Below, piece by piece: positions 50,219-58,511 of a stretch of 64,000 nt of DNA. The first letter of the stretch is position 1; each line of letters opens with the position of its first letter. Position numbers and translations under genes: made by a program. Source of the stretch: Gammaproteobacteria bacterium (GTDB taxonomy: Bacteria; Pseudomonadota; Gammaproteobacteria; Steroidobacterales; Steroidobacteraceae); assembly GCA_025355645.1 (NCBI GenBank), contig JANXZG010000080.1:29283-93282 (forward strand), written 5' to 3'. The notes under the pieces were generated by a model. It did not search any database. It was given only the letters and a program-made list of their open reading frames with translations, and was not told the origin of the DNA.

Positions 50219-50242
50219 ACGGCTGATGTCGCGGAGTTACTT

Positions 50243-51190
50243 ATGATAAGCAAGAACCGGCCCGATCCCGCCGTTGCCGTGCGCGCGCTGAAAAGCGCCG
50301 CACCGTACATACGCATGTACAAGAATAAGATTTTCATCGTCAAGGTAGGCGGCGGCGCATTGGCCGATGATCTGTCCACTCATGCGCTGATCGAGCAGGT
50401 CGCGATCCTGCACCAGGTCGGCATCAAAGTGGTGCTGGTGCACGGCGGCGGGCCGCAGCTTGACAGCGTGCAAAATGCGCTCGGCATACAGACCCAGATG
50501 GTGGCAGGGCGGCGTGTAACGGATCGGCAATCCATCGATGTGGCCGCGATGGTGCTTAACGGGCTGATCAATACCCGGATCCTCGCGATCTGCAAGGAAC
50601 TGACCATCGGAGCGATCGGCATCAGCGGCATCGATGCTGATCTCGTGCACGCTCACCGGCGCCCCCCGGTGACGGCGGCATCCGGCGCAGCGATTGACTA
50701 TGGCTTCGTGGGCGATATCGATCATATCAATGCCGGCGTCATCGAGAAGTTGCTGGCCGACGGGCTGATGCCGGTCGTGAGCCCGCTGTCAGCGGATGCG
50801 AGCGGCGTCATGCTGAATATCAATGCCGACACGGTCGCGGCGGCAATCGGCGGTGCGCTCGCGGCCGAGAAACTCGTGTTATGCACTGGCGCGCCGGGCA
50901 TCCTGGAGCGGCCCGATGATGCCGGTTCGGTGATTTCCTACACCGATCTCAAGGGGCTGCAACGGCTGCGCCAGCAAGGCAGCTTGCAGGGCGGCATGCT
51001 GCCCAAGGCCGCCGCGATTGAGCATGCGATCCGCGGCGGTGTGCGCCGTGTTCACGTGATCGGCTATCGCTCCCCTGACAGCCTGCTGGCGGAGGTATTC
51101 ACGAACGAGGGTACCGGCACGCTGGTGGTCGCCGACCTGAACGCACTGAGTCCGGCCGAGCAACAGGGCTCTGTGGCTGCAACGGCATGA
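50243..51190 (+). CDS. argB: N-acylglutamate kinase
   Basis: 315 residues of the amino-acid kinase fold: IFIVKVGGGAL, VLVHGGGPQLD, MVLNGLINTRI, LNINADTVAAAIGGALAAEKLVL and LQGGMLPKAAAIEHAI. It phosphorylates N-acylglutamate, the normally feedback-controlled step. An N-terminal helix before the first strand (residues 1-30) is a feature of arginine-sensitive hexameric kinases. There is no C-terminal GNAT domain, so it is not a kinase/synthase fusion. It overlaps argH by 4 bases. Confidence 0.94.
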   Translation: MISKNRPDPAVAVRALKSAAPYIRMYKNKIFIVKVGGGALADDLSTHALIEQVAILHQVGIKVVLVHGGGPQLDSVQNALGIQTQMVAGRRVTDRQSIDVAAMVLNGLINTRILAICKELTIGAIGISGIDADLVHAHRRPPVTAASGAAIDYGFVGDIDHINAGVIEKLLADGLMPVVSPLSADASGVMLNINADTVAAAIGGALAAEKLVLCTGAPGILERPDDAGSVISYTDLKGLQRLRQQGSLQGGMLPKAAAIEHAIRGGVRRVHVIGYRSPDSLLAEVFTNEGTGTLVVADLNALSPAEQQGSVAATA

Positions 51191-52380
51191 CGCGGCTCTG
51201 GGACAAGGGTGCGCCGCTCGATGCGCGGGTACTCGCCTATACCGCGGGCGACGATCATCAACTCGACAACCGGCTGGTCGCGTACGACATCGCGGCTTCG
51301 CTTGCGCACGCCGAGATGCTGCACGCCCAGGGCCTGCTGGCGGCGGCCGACCTGGCATCCATCCGCGGCGCTTTGCAGCAGATCGGTGCGGCTCATGCGA
51401 GCGGCGACTGGCGAGTCAACCTGCAGGAGGAGGACGGCCAGACGGCCCTTGAAACGCGCCTGACGCAGGCGATCGGCGCCACTGGCGGCCGCCTGCACGC
51501 GGGGCGCTCGCGCAACGACCAGGTGCTGGTCGCGCTTCGGCTTTATCTGCGCGAGACCGCGCACGACATCGCCGGCGGCGCCCTGGCCGTCGCGGCGGCG
51601 CTTGATCGGCTGGGCGCGCGCGACGGGGCGATCGCATTGCCCGGCTACACCCACATGCAGCAGGCGATGCCGAGCACCGTGGCGCTGTGGGCCGGCGGAT
51701 ACGCAGCCGAGATCCGCGACGATGAGCAGGGCTTGCGCGCCTCGGCGCGGCGCGCTGACTTAAATCCCCTGGGCTCGGCGGCCGGCTACGGCACGCCGAA
51801 CCTGCCGGTGGATCGCGAGGCCACCCGCGCGCGCCTCGGGTTCGCCGCAACGCAGGAGCCCGTGACGGCGGTGCAGTTGTCGCGCGGCAAGGCCGAGGCG
51901 CACCTGCTGTTCGAGATCACGTTGCTGACGCAGGATCTCGGGCGACTCAGCACGGACCTGCTGCTGTTCTACACAAAGGAATTCAGCTTCGTCAGCGTGG
52001 CCGCGGAGTTCACCACGGGCTCCTCGATCATGCCGCAGAAGCGCAATCCCGACGTGTTCGAATTGGCGCGCGGGCGTAGCGCGGTCGCGCAGGCGGCGCT
52101 TGGCGAAGTGCTCGCCATCACGCAAAAGCTGGGCTCGGGCTACCATCGCGACCTGCAGTTGCTGAAACCCCCGCTATTCCGCGCAATAGATTCTTGCCGG
52201 CAAACGCTCGATATCCTGCCAGCCGCGATCGATGCAGTGCATTTCCTGCCCGAAAATATTCACCTCGACGAGGACATCCATGCGGCGGGCAAAGTTAATG
52301 CGCTGGTCGCCAGCGAAGGAATTCCGTTTCGAGAGGCGTATCGTCGCGTGGCGGCGACGTTTAAGCCGCAAAAACCGTGA
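51187..52380 (+). CDS. argH: Argininosuccinate lyase, short form
   Basis: 397 residues. The signature GSSIMPQKRNPDVFELARG contains the catalytic Ser loop. The other conserved regions are HAGRSRNDQVLVALRLY and GYTHMQQAMPSTVALW. It splits argininosuccinate to arginine and fumarate. Common ArgH proteins have about 430-460 residues; the C-terminal helical end is shorter here, ending FKPQKP. It is the last gene of the operon. Confidence 0.92.
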   Translation: MTRLWDKGAPLDARVLAYTAGDDHQLDNRLVAYDIAASLAHAEMLHAQGLLAAADLASIRGALQQIGAAHASGDWRVNLQEEDGQTALETRLTQAIGATGGRLHAGRSRNDQVLVALRLYLRETAHDIAGGALAVAAALDRLGARDGAIALPGYTHMQQAMPSTVALWAGGYAAEIRDDEQGLRASARRADLNPLGSAAGYGTPNLPVDREATRARLGFAATQEPVTAVQLSRGKAEAHLLFEITLLTQDLGRLSTDLLLFYTKEFSFVSVAAEFTTGSSIMPQKRNPDVFELARGRSAVAQAALGEVLAITQKLGSGYHRDLQLLKPPLFRAIDSCRQTLDILPAAIDAVHFLPENIHLDEDIHAAGKVNALVASEGIPFREAYRRVAATFKPQKP

Positions 52381-52425
52381 TCAAGGGCTGGAAATCGGCC
52401 CATGGGTTCGCGTATTGTTCGCGCC

Positions 52426-53337
52426 ATGAACAAACCCTTAAGCCAATTGCTGCCGGCTTGCAGCCTTATCGCGCTCTGTGGCGCTTCCCTGTATGCCAGC
52501 GCCCAGACGCCCGCTTCCAACCAGACCAACGCGCCTAACGCGCAATCGACCCAGGCGCCTGCGCATGCGGGCCCCACCGCCGCGCCGACCCCGGCCGCGC
52601 CCGCGGTACCGCCGCCGCCGCCCTTGACGAGCGAGGAGGCGAGCTACCTGATAGGCGTCAATTTCGGGCAGTCGATCCACCAGTTCGGCATCACGAACGA
52701 AGTGTCCGTTGATACGATCGTGCGCGGTCTGAACGACGGCATGGGTGGCAAGAAGATTGATCCGACGGAGCAGCGCAGCCTGCAGGCGTTCATTCACTCA
52801 CTGATGGATTCCATCACGCAACGCAACGTGAAAGCCGGCAAGGATTTCCTCGACAAGAACGCGCACGAGAAGGGCGTCGTGACCACGGCGTCCGGCCTGC
52901 AATACAAGATTCTGTCATCCGGCGACAAGAAGGCGGCGTTTCCCGCGCCGACCGACCAGGTCACCGTGCAATATCGCGGAAAACTGCTCGACGGATCGGA
53001 ATTCGACAGTTCTTATTCGCGCAATACGCCAACCACGTTCCCGGTGAACAGCATCATCAAAGGATGGCAGGAAGCGCTGGTCATGATGAAACCGGGCGCC
53101 AAGTGGCAGCTATGGATACCAGCGGACCTTGGCTACGGCAACAGTCCGCGCCCGGGAATTCCGGCCGGATCGACGCTGGTGTTCGATGTGGAACTGGTCG
53201 GCGCCACTGCGGCGCCCCCTGTGGCGCCAAAGCCGCCGGGGCCGGCCCGGAATCCTGCCATGGGTTCAGCGCCGCAGACTGCGGCGCCGCCGGCGCCCTC
53301 TGTACCGCCCGCGGCGCCCAAACCGCAGTCGCCGTAA
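52426..53337 (+). CDS. FKBP-type peptidyl-prolyl cis-trans isomerase, secreted
   Basis: 303 residues. A signal peptide (to about residue 26, ASAQ) and a Pro/Ala/Thr-rich linker precede a FkpA/Mip-like dimerisation domain (SYLIGVNFGQSIHQFG). The C-terminal FKBP domain follows (VTVQYRGKLLDGSEFDSSY, GWQEALVMMKPGAKWQLWIPADLGYG). The Pro-rich tail is unusual in length. It assists folding of periplasmic proteins. Confidence 0.93.
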   Translation: MNKPLSQLLPACSLIALCGASLYASAQTPASNQTNAPNAQSTQAPAHAGPTAAPTPAAPAVPPPPPLTSEEASYLIGVNFGQSIHQFGITNEVSVDTIVRGLNDGMGGKKIDPTEQRSLQAFIHSLMDSITQRNVKAGKDFLDKNAHEKGVVTTASGLQYKILSSGDKKAAFPAPTDQVTVQYRGKLLDGSEFDSSYSRNTPTTFPVNSIIKGWQEALVMMKPGAKWQLWIPADLGYGNSPRPGIPAGSTLVFDVELVGATAAPPVAPKPPGPARNPAMGSAPQTAAPPAPSVPPAAPKPQSP

Positions 53338-53350
53338 CTTCGGGGACATC

Positions 53351-53381
53351 GGCGCCGGGACTCAACAGAAGTCCCGGCGCC
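53351..53381. terminator. Strong hairpin between convergent genes
   Basis: GGCGCCGGGACT and AGTCCCGGCGCC form a perfect 12-bp stem with a 7-base loop. It lies 13 bases after the FKBP stop and 25 bases after the end of the convergent barrel gene on the other strand, so it can serve both. The T-run is weak. Confidence 0.7.
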
Positions 53382-53405
53382 CCTTGTCGCAGCGCCCGGC
53401 GCTCG

Positions 53406-54002
53406 TCAGAAAATAAAGTTCACGCCGACCGACAACATGTCAGGATCCCCATTGGTATCCCGGATGCGATCGTATTCAGCGCGCACCGCGAAATTCCCAA
53501 ACTTGAACTGGGTCCCGGCGCCGTAGGCAAAGTCGGTGTTCGAATAGTCGAGGTCAAAGGGCGTACCCGCCCCATAGAGCATTGTGTGGGCTTGCAGCCG
53601 CGCCACGCCCGCCTTGCCATAGATATCGAGAAATGGCAGCGGCAACGGCAGGTAGCCAACCCCGAAGACGGCGTTGGCCCGCGTACTGCTGCCGCCCCTG
53701 TTATAGAACGACCCATAGGTGTCGTTCGGGCTGCCGAAATTCATGTAGTCGTATTCCACGCCAACCACGGGAATGGGTCTTACACCCAGGGTCAGCTGCC
53801 ACGATGTATCGCGATTGTCGAAGCCGTAATAATCGTTCGAATAATAGCCATTATTGCGGACATTTGACTGGCCGACTGCCGCGCCTACGTAGACGCCGGC
53901 CGGGTTGTAGTCCGAAGCCAGCGCAGGTCCGATCGTGAAGCAGCTGCCAAAAGCCAGCGCTGCGGCAAGCGCGGTGGTGCCAATACGCATGCGAATCTCC
54001 AT
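53406..54002 (-). CDS. Outer-membrane beta-barrel protein (OmpA/OmpW-like porin family)
   Basis: 198 residues. A signal peptide (cleavage near PALAS) precedes eight or so amphipathic strands rich in Tyr and Gly (YVGAAVGQSNV, WQLTLGVRPIPVVGVEYDY). It ends ...VGVNFIF with the C-terminal Phe. The pattern matches small 8-stranded barrels with opacity-protein-like sequence. The role is unknown. Confidence 0.82.
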   Translation of the reverse strand: MEIRMRIGTTALAAALAFGSCFTIGPALASDYNPAGVYVGAAVGQSNVRNNGYYSNDYYGFDNRDTSWQLTLGVRPIPVVGVEYDYMNFGSPNDTYGSFYNRGGSSTRANAVFGVGYLPLPLPFLDIYGKAGVARLQAHTMLYGAGTPFDLDYSNTDFAYGAGTQFKFGNFAVRAEYDRIRDTNGDPDMLSVGVNFIF

Positions 54003-54088
54003 GTTGTCCGTTCGTGCAATTCAGACCGGGCGCCACGCAGCAAAGTTCCGGCCTGCGCGCCATGCTCCGCAGGCGTTATAATTTCCAC

Positions 54089-54268
54089 ATGAAACTTTTC
54101 GCGGCATTGGCCGTCATTACATTTTCTTCAGGGATTTCCGGGTGTGGCCAGAAAGGCCCGCTGGTGCATGCCGACAAACATCCGGTCGGAGCCTCTGTTG
54201 CCCAGCCGCTGGACACGCCCATCCCGGCGCCGGCCACTGAGCCCAAGCAAGACCTTGCGGCGCCTTAA
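54089..54268 (+). CDS. lptM: LptM-like small lipoprotein (YifL family)
   Basis: 59 residues. Lipoprotein signal with lipobox SGISGC, then the LptM hallmark GQKGPLV directly after the lipidated Cys, and a Pro/Ala tail. LptM helps assemble the LptD-LptE LPS translocon. A TATAAT at 54077-54082 lies only 6 bases before the ATG. Unlike the enterobacterial arrangement with dapF, here it precedes polA, which starts directly after its stop. Confidence 0.85.
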   Translation: MKLFAALAVITFSSGISGCGQKGPLVHADKHPVGASVAQPLDTPIPAPATEPKQDLAAP

Positions 54269-57052
54269 GTGAGTGCACGCAAATTCGTGCTGGTCGACGG
54301 CTCGTCTTATCTGTACCGGGCATTTCACGCGCTGCCGCCGCTGACCAATTCCCGCGGTGAACCGACCGGCGCGGTGCTGGGCGTGCTGAACATGCTGCAA
54401 AAACTCGTCAAGGAGGAAGCACCGGGGTATATCGCTGTGGTATTCGATGCACCCGGCCGCACCTTCAGGGACGACCTTTTTGAAGCCTACAAGGCAAACC
54501 GCGCGCCGATGCCCGATGACCTGCGTGCGCAGGTCCAGCCGCTGCTCGACGCGGTTGAAGGCATGGGCCTGCCACTGCTGCGTATAGCGGGAGTCGAAGC
54601 CGACGATGTGATCGGCACGCTCGCGACGCGCGGCGCGAAGGCCGGGCTCAGCGTGCTGATTTCCACCGGCGACAAGGACATGGCGCAGCTGGTCGGCCCC
54701 GGCATCGAGCTCGTCAACACCATGAGCAATACGCGCATGGACCGGATTGGCGTCAAGGCGAAGTTCGACGTCTTTCCCGAGCAGATCATCGACTACCTGG
54801 CACTGGTTGGCGACAGCTCGGACAACATACCGGGCGTCAGCGGCGTCGGGCCCAAGACGGCCGCGAAATGGTTGAACCAATATCAAACGCTTGATGGACT
54901 CATTGCAAACGCGGCCGCCATTTCCGGCAAGGTCGGCGAGAACCTACGCGCGGAGCTGGTGATGCTTGAGCTGTCGCGCAAGCTCGCGACGATCGATACC
55001 GCCGTTGTGCTCGAACTGAACCCAGAGCAACTGATTGCGCGCCCTGCAGACTTGCCGCGCCTGCGTGAACTGTATACGCGGCTCGAACTGCGGCTGCTGC
55101 TGAAATCGCTGGATCCGGCCGTCGCACTTGCGGTCGCCCCGCCCCGCATGCCCGCCGCGCAGGGCATCGCAGTGCCCGCGGTGGCTGCCGCTGCCGCAAC
55201 GCTGCCGGTGGCGGTGGTGGCGGTGGCGGTGGCGGATACATTGCCTCGCCACTATCAAAAGATACTTTCGCAGGCAGTACTCGATCAGTGGCTCAAGCGC
55301 CTGCGAGGCGCGCCGCTCGTGAGCTTTGACATCGAGACTGACAGCCTGAACTATATGCAGGCGCGCATCGTCGGCATTTCCTTTTCCATCGAGGCGGGCA
55401 GCGCGGCCTATGTGCCGCTTGCCCATGATTATCCCGGCGCGCCGGAACAATTGAACCGCGAACGGGTTCTTGCGGCGCTGAAGCCGCTATTGGAGGATCC
55501 GCGCATAGACAAAGTCGGGCACCACCTCAAATACGACCGGCATGTGCTCGCAAATTACGGCATTTTCCTGGCAGGCCGATGCTACGACCCAATGCTCGAG
55601 TCCTACGTGCTAAACAGCGTGGCGAGCCGGCATGACATGGATTCCATCGCGGCGCGCTTGCTCGGTATCACCACGATTCGCTTGGAGGATGTCGCGGGCA
55701 AGGGCGCGAAGCAACTGACGTTTAACCAGGTCGATGTCGACAAGGCGACCGACTATTCCGCCGAGGATGCGGATGTCACGCTGCGCCTGCATCAGGTCCT
55801 GTGGCCGCAGCTCGAGGCCTTGCCACGCTTGCGGGACATGTACGATTGCATCGAGCAGCCGCTCGTGCCCGTGCTGGTCGCCATGGAGCGTTATGGCGTC
55901 TACGTGGATCGCGAGCTGCTGAAAATCCAGAGCGAGGAGCTGCGCCTGCGCATGGTGCAACTTGAGCAACAGGCCCACATCGAAGCGGGCGGCTCCTTCA
56001 ACCTCGACTCGCCCAAACAGCTGCAGGAAATCCTGTTCGGTAAGCTCGCCATTCCCGTTACCCGCAAGACCCCTACCGGCCAGCCCTCGACGGCGGAGGA
56101 TGTGCTCGAGGAGCTGGCAGAGGAATATCCACTACCGAAGCTGATTCTGGAATACCGGGGGGTAACCAAGCTCAAGTCAACCTACACGGATAAATTGCCC
56201 GGGCAGATCGACCCTGGGGATGGCCGCATCCATACTTCCTATCACCAGGCAGTGGCGGCGACCGGGCGCTTGTCATCAACCGATCCGAACCTTCAGAACA
56301 TTCCAATTCGCACGGCCGAGGGGCGGCGCATCCGCCAGGCCTTTGTCGCGCCGCCAGGCGCCAAGCTAGTGGCGGCGGATTACTCGCAGATTGAACTGCG
56401 CATCATGGCGCACCTGTCTGCGGATGCGAGCCTGCTCGCCGCCTTCGCCGAGGATCGCGATATCCACCAGGCGACCGCAGCGGAAGTGTTCTCCACTCCG
56501 CTTGATCGGGTCACGGCCGACCAGCGGCGCTCGGCCAAGGCGATTAACTTCGGGCTTATCTATGGCATGTCGGCTTTTGGCCTTGCGCGGCAACTCGGAA
56601 TCGGGCGTGGCGAGGCGCAAAAATATGTCGACCTGTATTTTGAGCGTTATCCCGGCGTGAAGCGATACATGGACGAGACACGGGCGCTGGCCCGTGAAGC
56701 GGGCTACGTCGAAACTGTCTATGGACGGCGGTTGTACCTGCCGGAAATTAAATCGCGCAACGCGGCGCTGCGCCAATACGCCGAGCGCAGTGCGATCAAC
56801 GCACCCATGCAGGGCAGCGCCGCGGATATCATCAAGCGCGCCATGATCGAAGTGCATGCCTGGTTGCAGGGTGCGGGCCTGCGGGCCCGCCTGATCATGC
56901 AAGTCCACGACGAGCTCGTCCTGGAGGCTGGCGCGGATGAAATCCCAACCGTCGTCGCGAGGTTACGCGAGATCATGGTGCGCAGCGGCGAACTGCGAGT
57001 ACCCCTGAAAGTGGATGTCGGAGTTGGCAATAACTGGGACGAAGCGCACTAG
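54269..57052 (+). CDS. polA: DNA polymerase I
   Basis: 927 residues from a GTG abutting the lptM stop. The N-terminal 5' nuclease (residues 1-290) has FVLVDGSSYLYRAFHA and GDSSDNIPGVSGVGPKTAAKWL. The 3'-5' exonuclease appears active (LVSFDIETDSL with Asp and Glu). The polymerase domain has DYSQIELRIMAH, RRSAKAINFGLIYGMS and QVHDELVLE. A Val/Ala-rich linker at about residues 300-325, encoded by a GGCGGT-type repeat, joins the first two domains. It handles Okazaki-fragment processing and repair synthesis. Confidence 0.97.
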   Translation: MSARKFVLVDGSSYLYRAFHALPPLTNSRGEPTGAVLGVLNMLQKLVKEEAPGYIAVVFDAPGRTFRDDLFEAYKANRAPMPDDLRAQVQPLLDAVEGMGLPLLRIAGVEADDVIGTLATRGAKAGLSVLISTGDKDMAQLVGPGIELVNTMSNTRMDRIGVKAKFDVFPEQIIDYLALVGDSSDNIPGVSGVGPKTAAKWLNQYQTLDGLIANAAAISGKVGENLRAELVMLELSRKLATIDTAVVLELNPEQLIARPADLPRLRELYTRLELRLLLKSLDPAVALAVAPPRMPAAQGIAVPAVAAAAATLPVAVVAVAVADTLPRHYQKILSQAVLDQWLKRLRGAPLVSFDIETDSLNYMQARIVGISFSIEAGSAAYVPLAHDYPGAPEQLNRERVLAALKPLLEDPRIDKVGHHLKYDRHVLANYGIFLAGRCYDPMLESYVLNSVASRHDMDSIAARLLGITTIRLEDVAGKGAKQLTFNQVDVDKATDYSAEDADVTLRLHQVLWPQLEALPRLRDMYDCIEQPLVPVLVAMERYGVYVDRELLKIQSEELRLRMVQLEQQAHIEAGGSFNLDSPKQLQEILFGKLAIPVTRKTPTGQPSTAEDVLEELAEEYPLPKLILEYRGVTKLKSTYTDKLPGQIDPGDGRIHTSYHQAVAATGRLSSTDPNLQNIPIRTAEGRRIRQAFVAPPGAKLVAADYSQIELRIMAHLSADASLLAAFAEDRDIHQATAAEVFSTPLDRVTADQRRSAKAINFGLIYGMSAFGLARQLGIGRGEAQKYVDLYFERYPGVKRYMDETRALAREAGYVETVYGRRLYLPEIKSRNAALRQYAERSAINAPMQGSAADIIKRAMIEVHAWLQGAGLRARLIMQVHDELVLEAGADEIPTVVARLREIMVRSGELRVPLKVDVGVGNNWDEAH
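55207..55235 (+). repeat. GGT/GGC microsatellite within polA
   Basis: A 29-base run of GGTGGC-type units encodes alternating Val and Ala in the linker between the 5' nuclease and proofreading domains. In-frame slippage would only change linker length. Confidence 0.6.
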
Positions 57053-57130
57053 AAACAAGGCTTAGGCAAACTACATAACTTTGCACTTCCGCGGCTGGAA
57101 CTTTTGCATTCCCCCCTCATCTAATCCCAT

Positions 57131-57247
57131 GAGCGAGTAATTCGCTCCCTGCTCTACTCCCTGAGCGGGCAGTCCCGGTTTGTCATCCCCATGCCGGGCT
57201 GGTCTGCCTCGGTGGCTGGTTTAAAAACCGCCCACCGGGGCTTTTTT
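57131..57247 (+). ncRNA. Candidate small RNA between polA and engB
   Basis: Three hairpins occur in a row: GAGCGA/TCGCTC (57131-57147, 5-base loop), CCCGG/CCGGG (57174-57198) and the Rho-independent terminator ending at 57247. The polA-engB gap is where E. coli carries Spot 42 and Pseudomonas carries ErsA. No strong promoter was identified, so this may simply be the polA 3' untranslated region. Confidence 0.35.
57206..57247 (+). terminator. Rho-independent terminator after polA
   Basis: GCCTCGGTGG (57206-57215) pairs with CCACCGGGGC (57232-57241) with one G-U pair. A nested GGTTT/AAACC lies in the loop, and six T's follow (57242-57247). The T-run touches the engB stop codon. Confidence 0.85.
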
Positions 57248-57836
57248 ATGCCTCCGTCAGCCACCGGTTCATGACTTCCCGCGCCTCTTCGACTCCCTTC
57301 TTCGAGTGGGCGCTGAACAGCTGCGAAGTCACGACGGTATCCGAGCAGGCCTCAGCCGTGCCCCGCAATACCCTGACACCGTCCTGGCGATTTAGTTTGT
57401 CGGATTTGGTCAACAGAACATGCGCTGCTCGCCCGCGCGCCAATACCCATTCGAGCATCGCCACATCCTGCTCTCCAAGCCCCCGCCGGCTGTCGACGAT
57501 CAGGACGAGGCCGACCAGGGACTCGCGCACATTGAAATAGTGCTGCAGCAGGGCGAGCCACTTGGAGCGCACGCGTTCCGGCACTTTGGCATATCCATAG
57601 CCGGGCAGATCGACGAGGCGTCGCGCGGGCGCAATTTCAAAGAAATTGATCAGCTGTGTACGCCCGGGTGTGCGGCTGACGCGGGCCAGGCCCGAGCGCT
57701 GCGTGATCGCGTTGATAGCGGTGGACTTACCCGCATTCGAGCGGCCGGCAAAAGCTACCTCACGTCCGCTGTCTGCCGCAAGCTGATGAGGCTCGGCGGC
57801 GCTGGTCAGGAACCTGACGTGGGGATACGTCGACAT
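57246..57836 (-). CDS. engB: Ribosome-biogenesis GTPase EngB/YsxC
   Basis: 196 residues. G1 is FAGRSNAGKSTAIN, G2 is in RTPGRTQLINF, G3 is VDLPGYGYAKVP and G4 is LLTKSDKLNR. EngB is needed for assembly of the 50S subunit. It is convergent with polA and divergent from the cytochrome c4 gene, the conserved gammaproteobacterial arrangement. Confidence 0.96.
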   Translation of the reverse strand: MSTYPHVRFLTSAAEPHQLAADSGREVAFAGRSNAGKSTAINAITQRSGLARVSRTPGRTQLINFFEIAPARRLVDLPGYGYAKVPERVRSKWLALLQHYFNVRESLVGLVLIVDSRRGLGEQDVAMLEWVLARGRAAHVLLTKSDKLNRQDGVRVLRGTAEACSDTVVTSQLFSAHSKKGVEEAREVMNRWLTEA

Positions 57837-57899
57837 TTCGGGCCTTAGTGTACAATTTGCAAGCTTATGTCGTTCATTGTAAACATGGAGTCGGGCGCG

Positions 57900-58511
57900 A
57901 TGATGAAGCGATTTTTGGCACTCGCCGCAGTTGTCAGCGGAGCATTCGGGGGCAGCGCGAGCCTAGGCGCCGGCAATGTCGAGGCAGGCGCCACGAAAGC
58001 CGTGGTGTGCCAGGCCTGTCACGGCGCCAACGGCGCGAGCCAAAATCCCATATGGCCGAGCCTGGCGGGCCTGGGATCGGACTACATCGCCCAGCAGTTG
58101 CAGCTTTTCAAGGATGGCAAGCGCGCGAACCCCGTGATGATGCCGAATGCCGCGGCTTTGACGCCCGATGACATGGCCGACCTCGGCGCCTACTTTGACA
58201 GCCAGCCCAGCCCCAGCCTTGAAGCCGATCCGTCCTACTGGAAGGCCGGCGAGAAACTCTACCGCGGCGGCGATCCGGTACGCGCAATTCCGGCCTGCAT
58301 GGCGTGTCATGGGGCGACGGGTCGCGGCGCGCAAGCGGCGAAGTTCCCGTCCCTGCACGGCCAGCAGTCGGTCTATGTTTCCAAGCAGTTGCATGATTAT
58401 GCATCGGGGGCCCGCACGACGGGCGCTGGCAATATCATGCAAACCATTGCCAAGCGCCTGTCGGAAGATGACATGCGCAATGTCGCAGCCTATGTACAGG
58501 GGATACGATGA
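57900..58511 (+). CDS. Diheme cytochrome c4
   Basis: 203 residues from the ATG at 57900 (GGAG 9 bases upstream; an ATG at 57867 is in frame). The signal peptide is followed by two c-type heme domains with CQACH and CMACH and distal Met residues (NPVMMPNA, GNIMQTIA). It is a periplasmic electron carrier to terminal oxidases. Overlaps dsbA by 4 bases. Confidence 0.93.
   Translation: MMKRFLALAAVVSGAFGGSASLGAGNVEAGATKAVVCQACHGANGASQNPIWPSLAGLGSDYIAQQLQLFKDGKRANPVMMPNAAALTPDDMADLGAYFDSQPSPSLEADPSYWKAGEKLYRGGDPVRAIPACMACHGATGRGAQAAKFPSLHGQQSVYVSKQLHDYASGARTTGAGNIMQTIAKRLSEDDMRNVAAYVQGIR

Noticed and set aside
54077..54082. TATAAT as lptM promoter
   Set aside because: No -35 at a suitable distance, and it lies 6 bases from the ATG, which would make the mRNA leaderless; not listed as a promoter.
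54900..55241. Minus-strand frame beginning with a run of prolines
   Set aside because: It is the antisense reading of the polA Val/Ala repeat.
57093..57110. Sigma-54-like CTGGAAC...TTGCA
   Set aside because: The GG to GC distance is 9 bases rather than the required 12.
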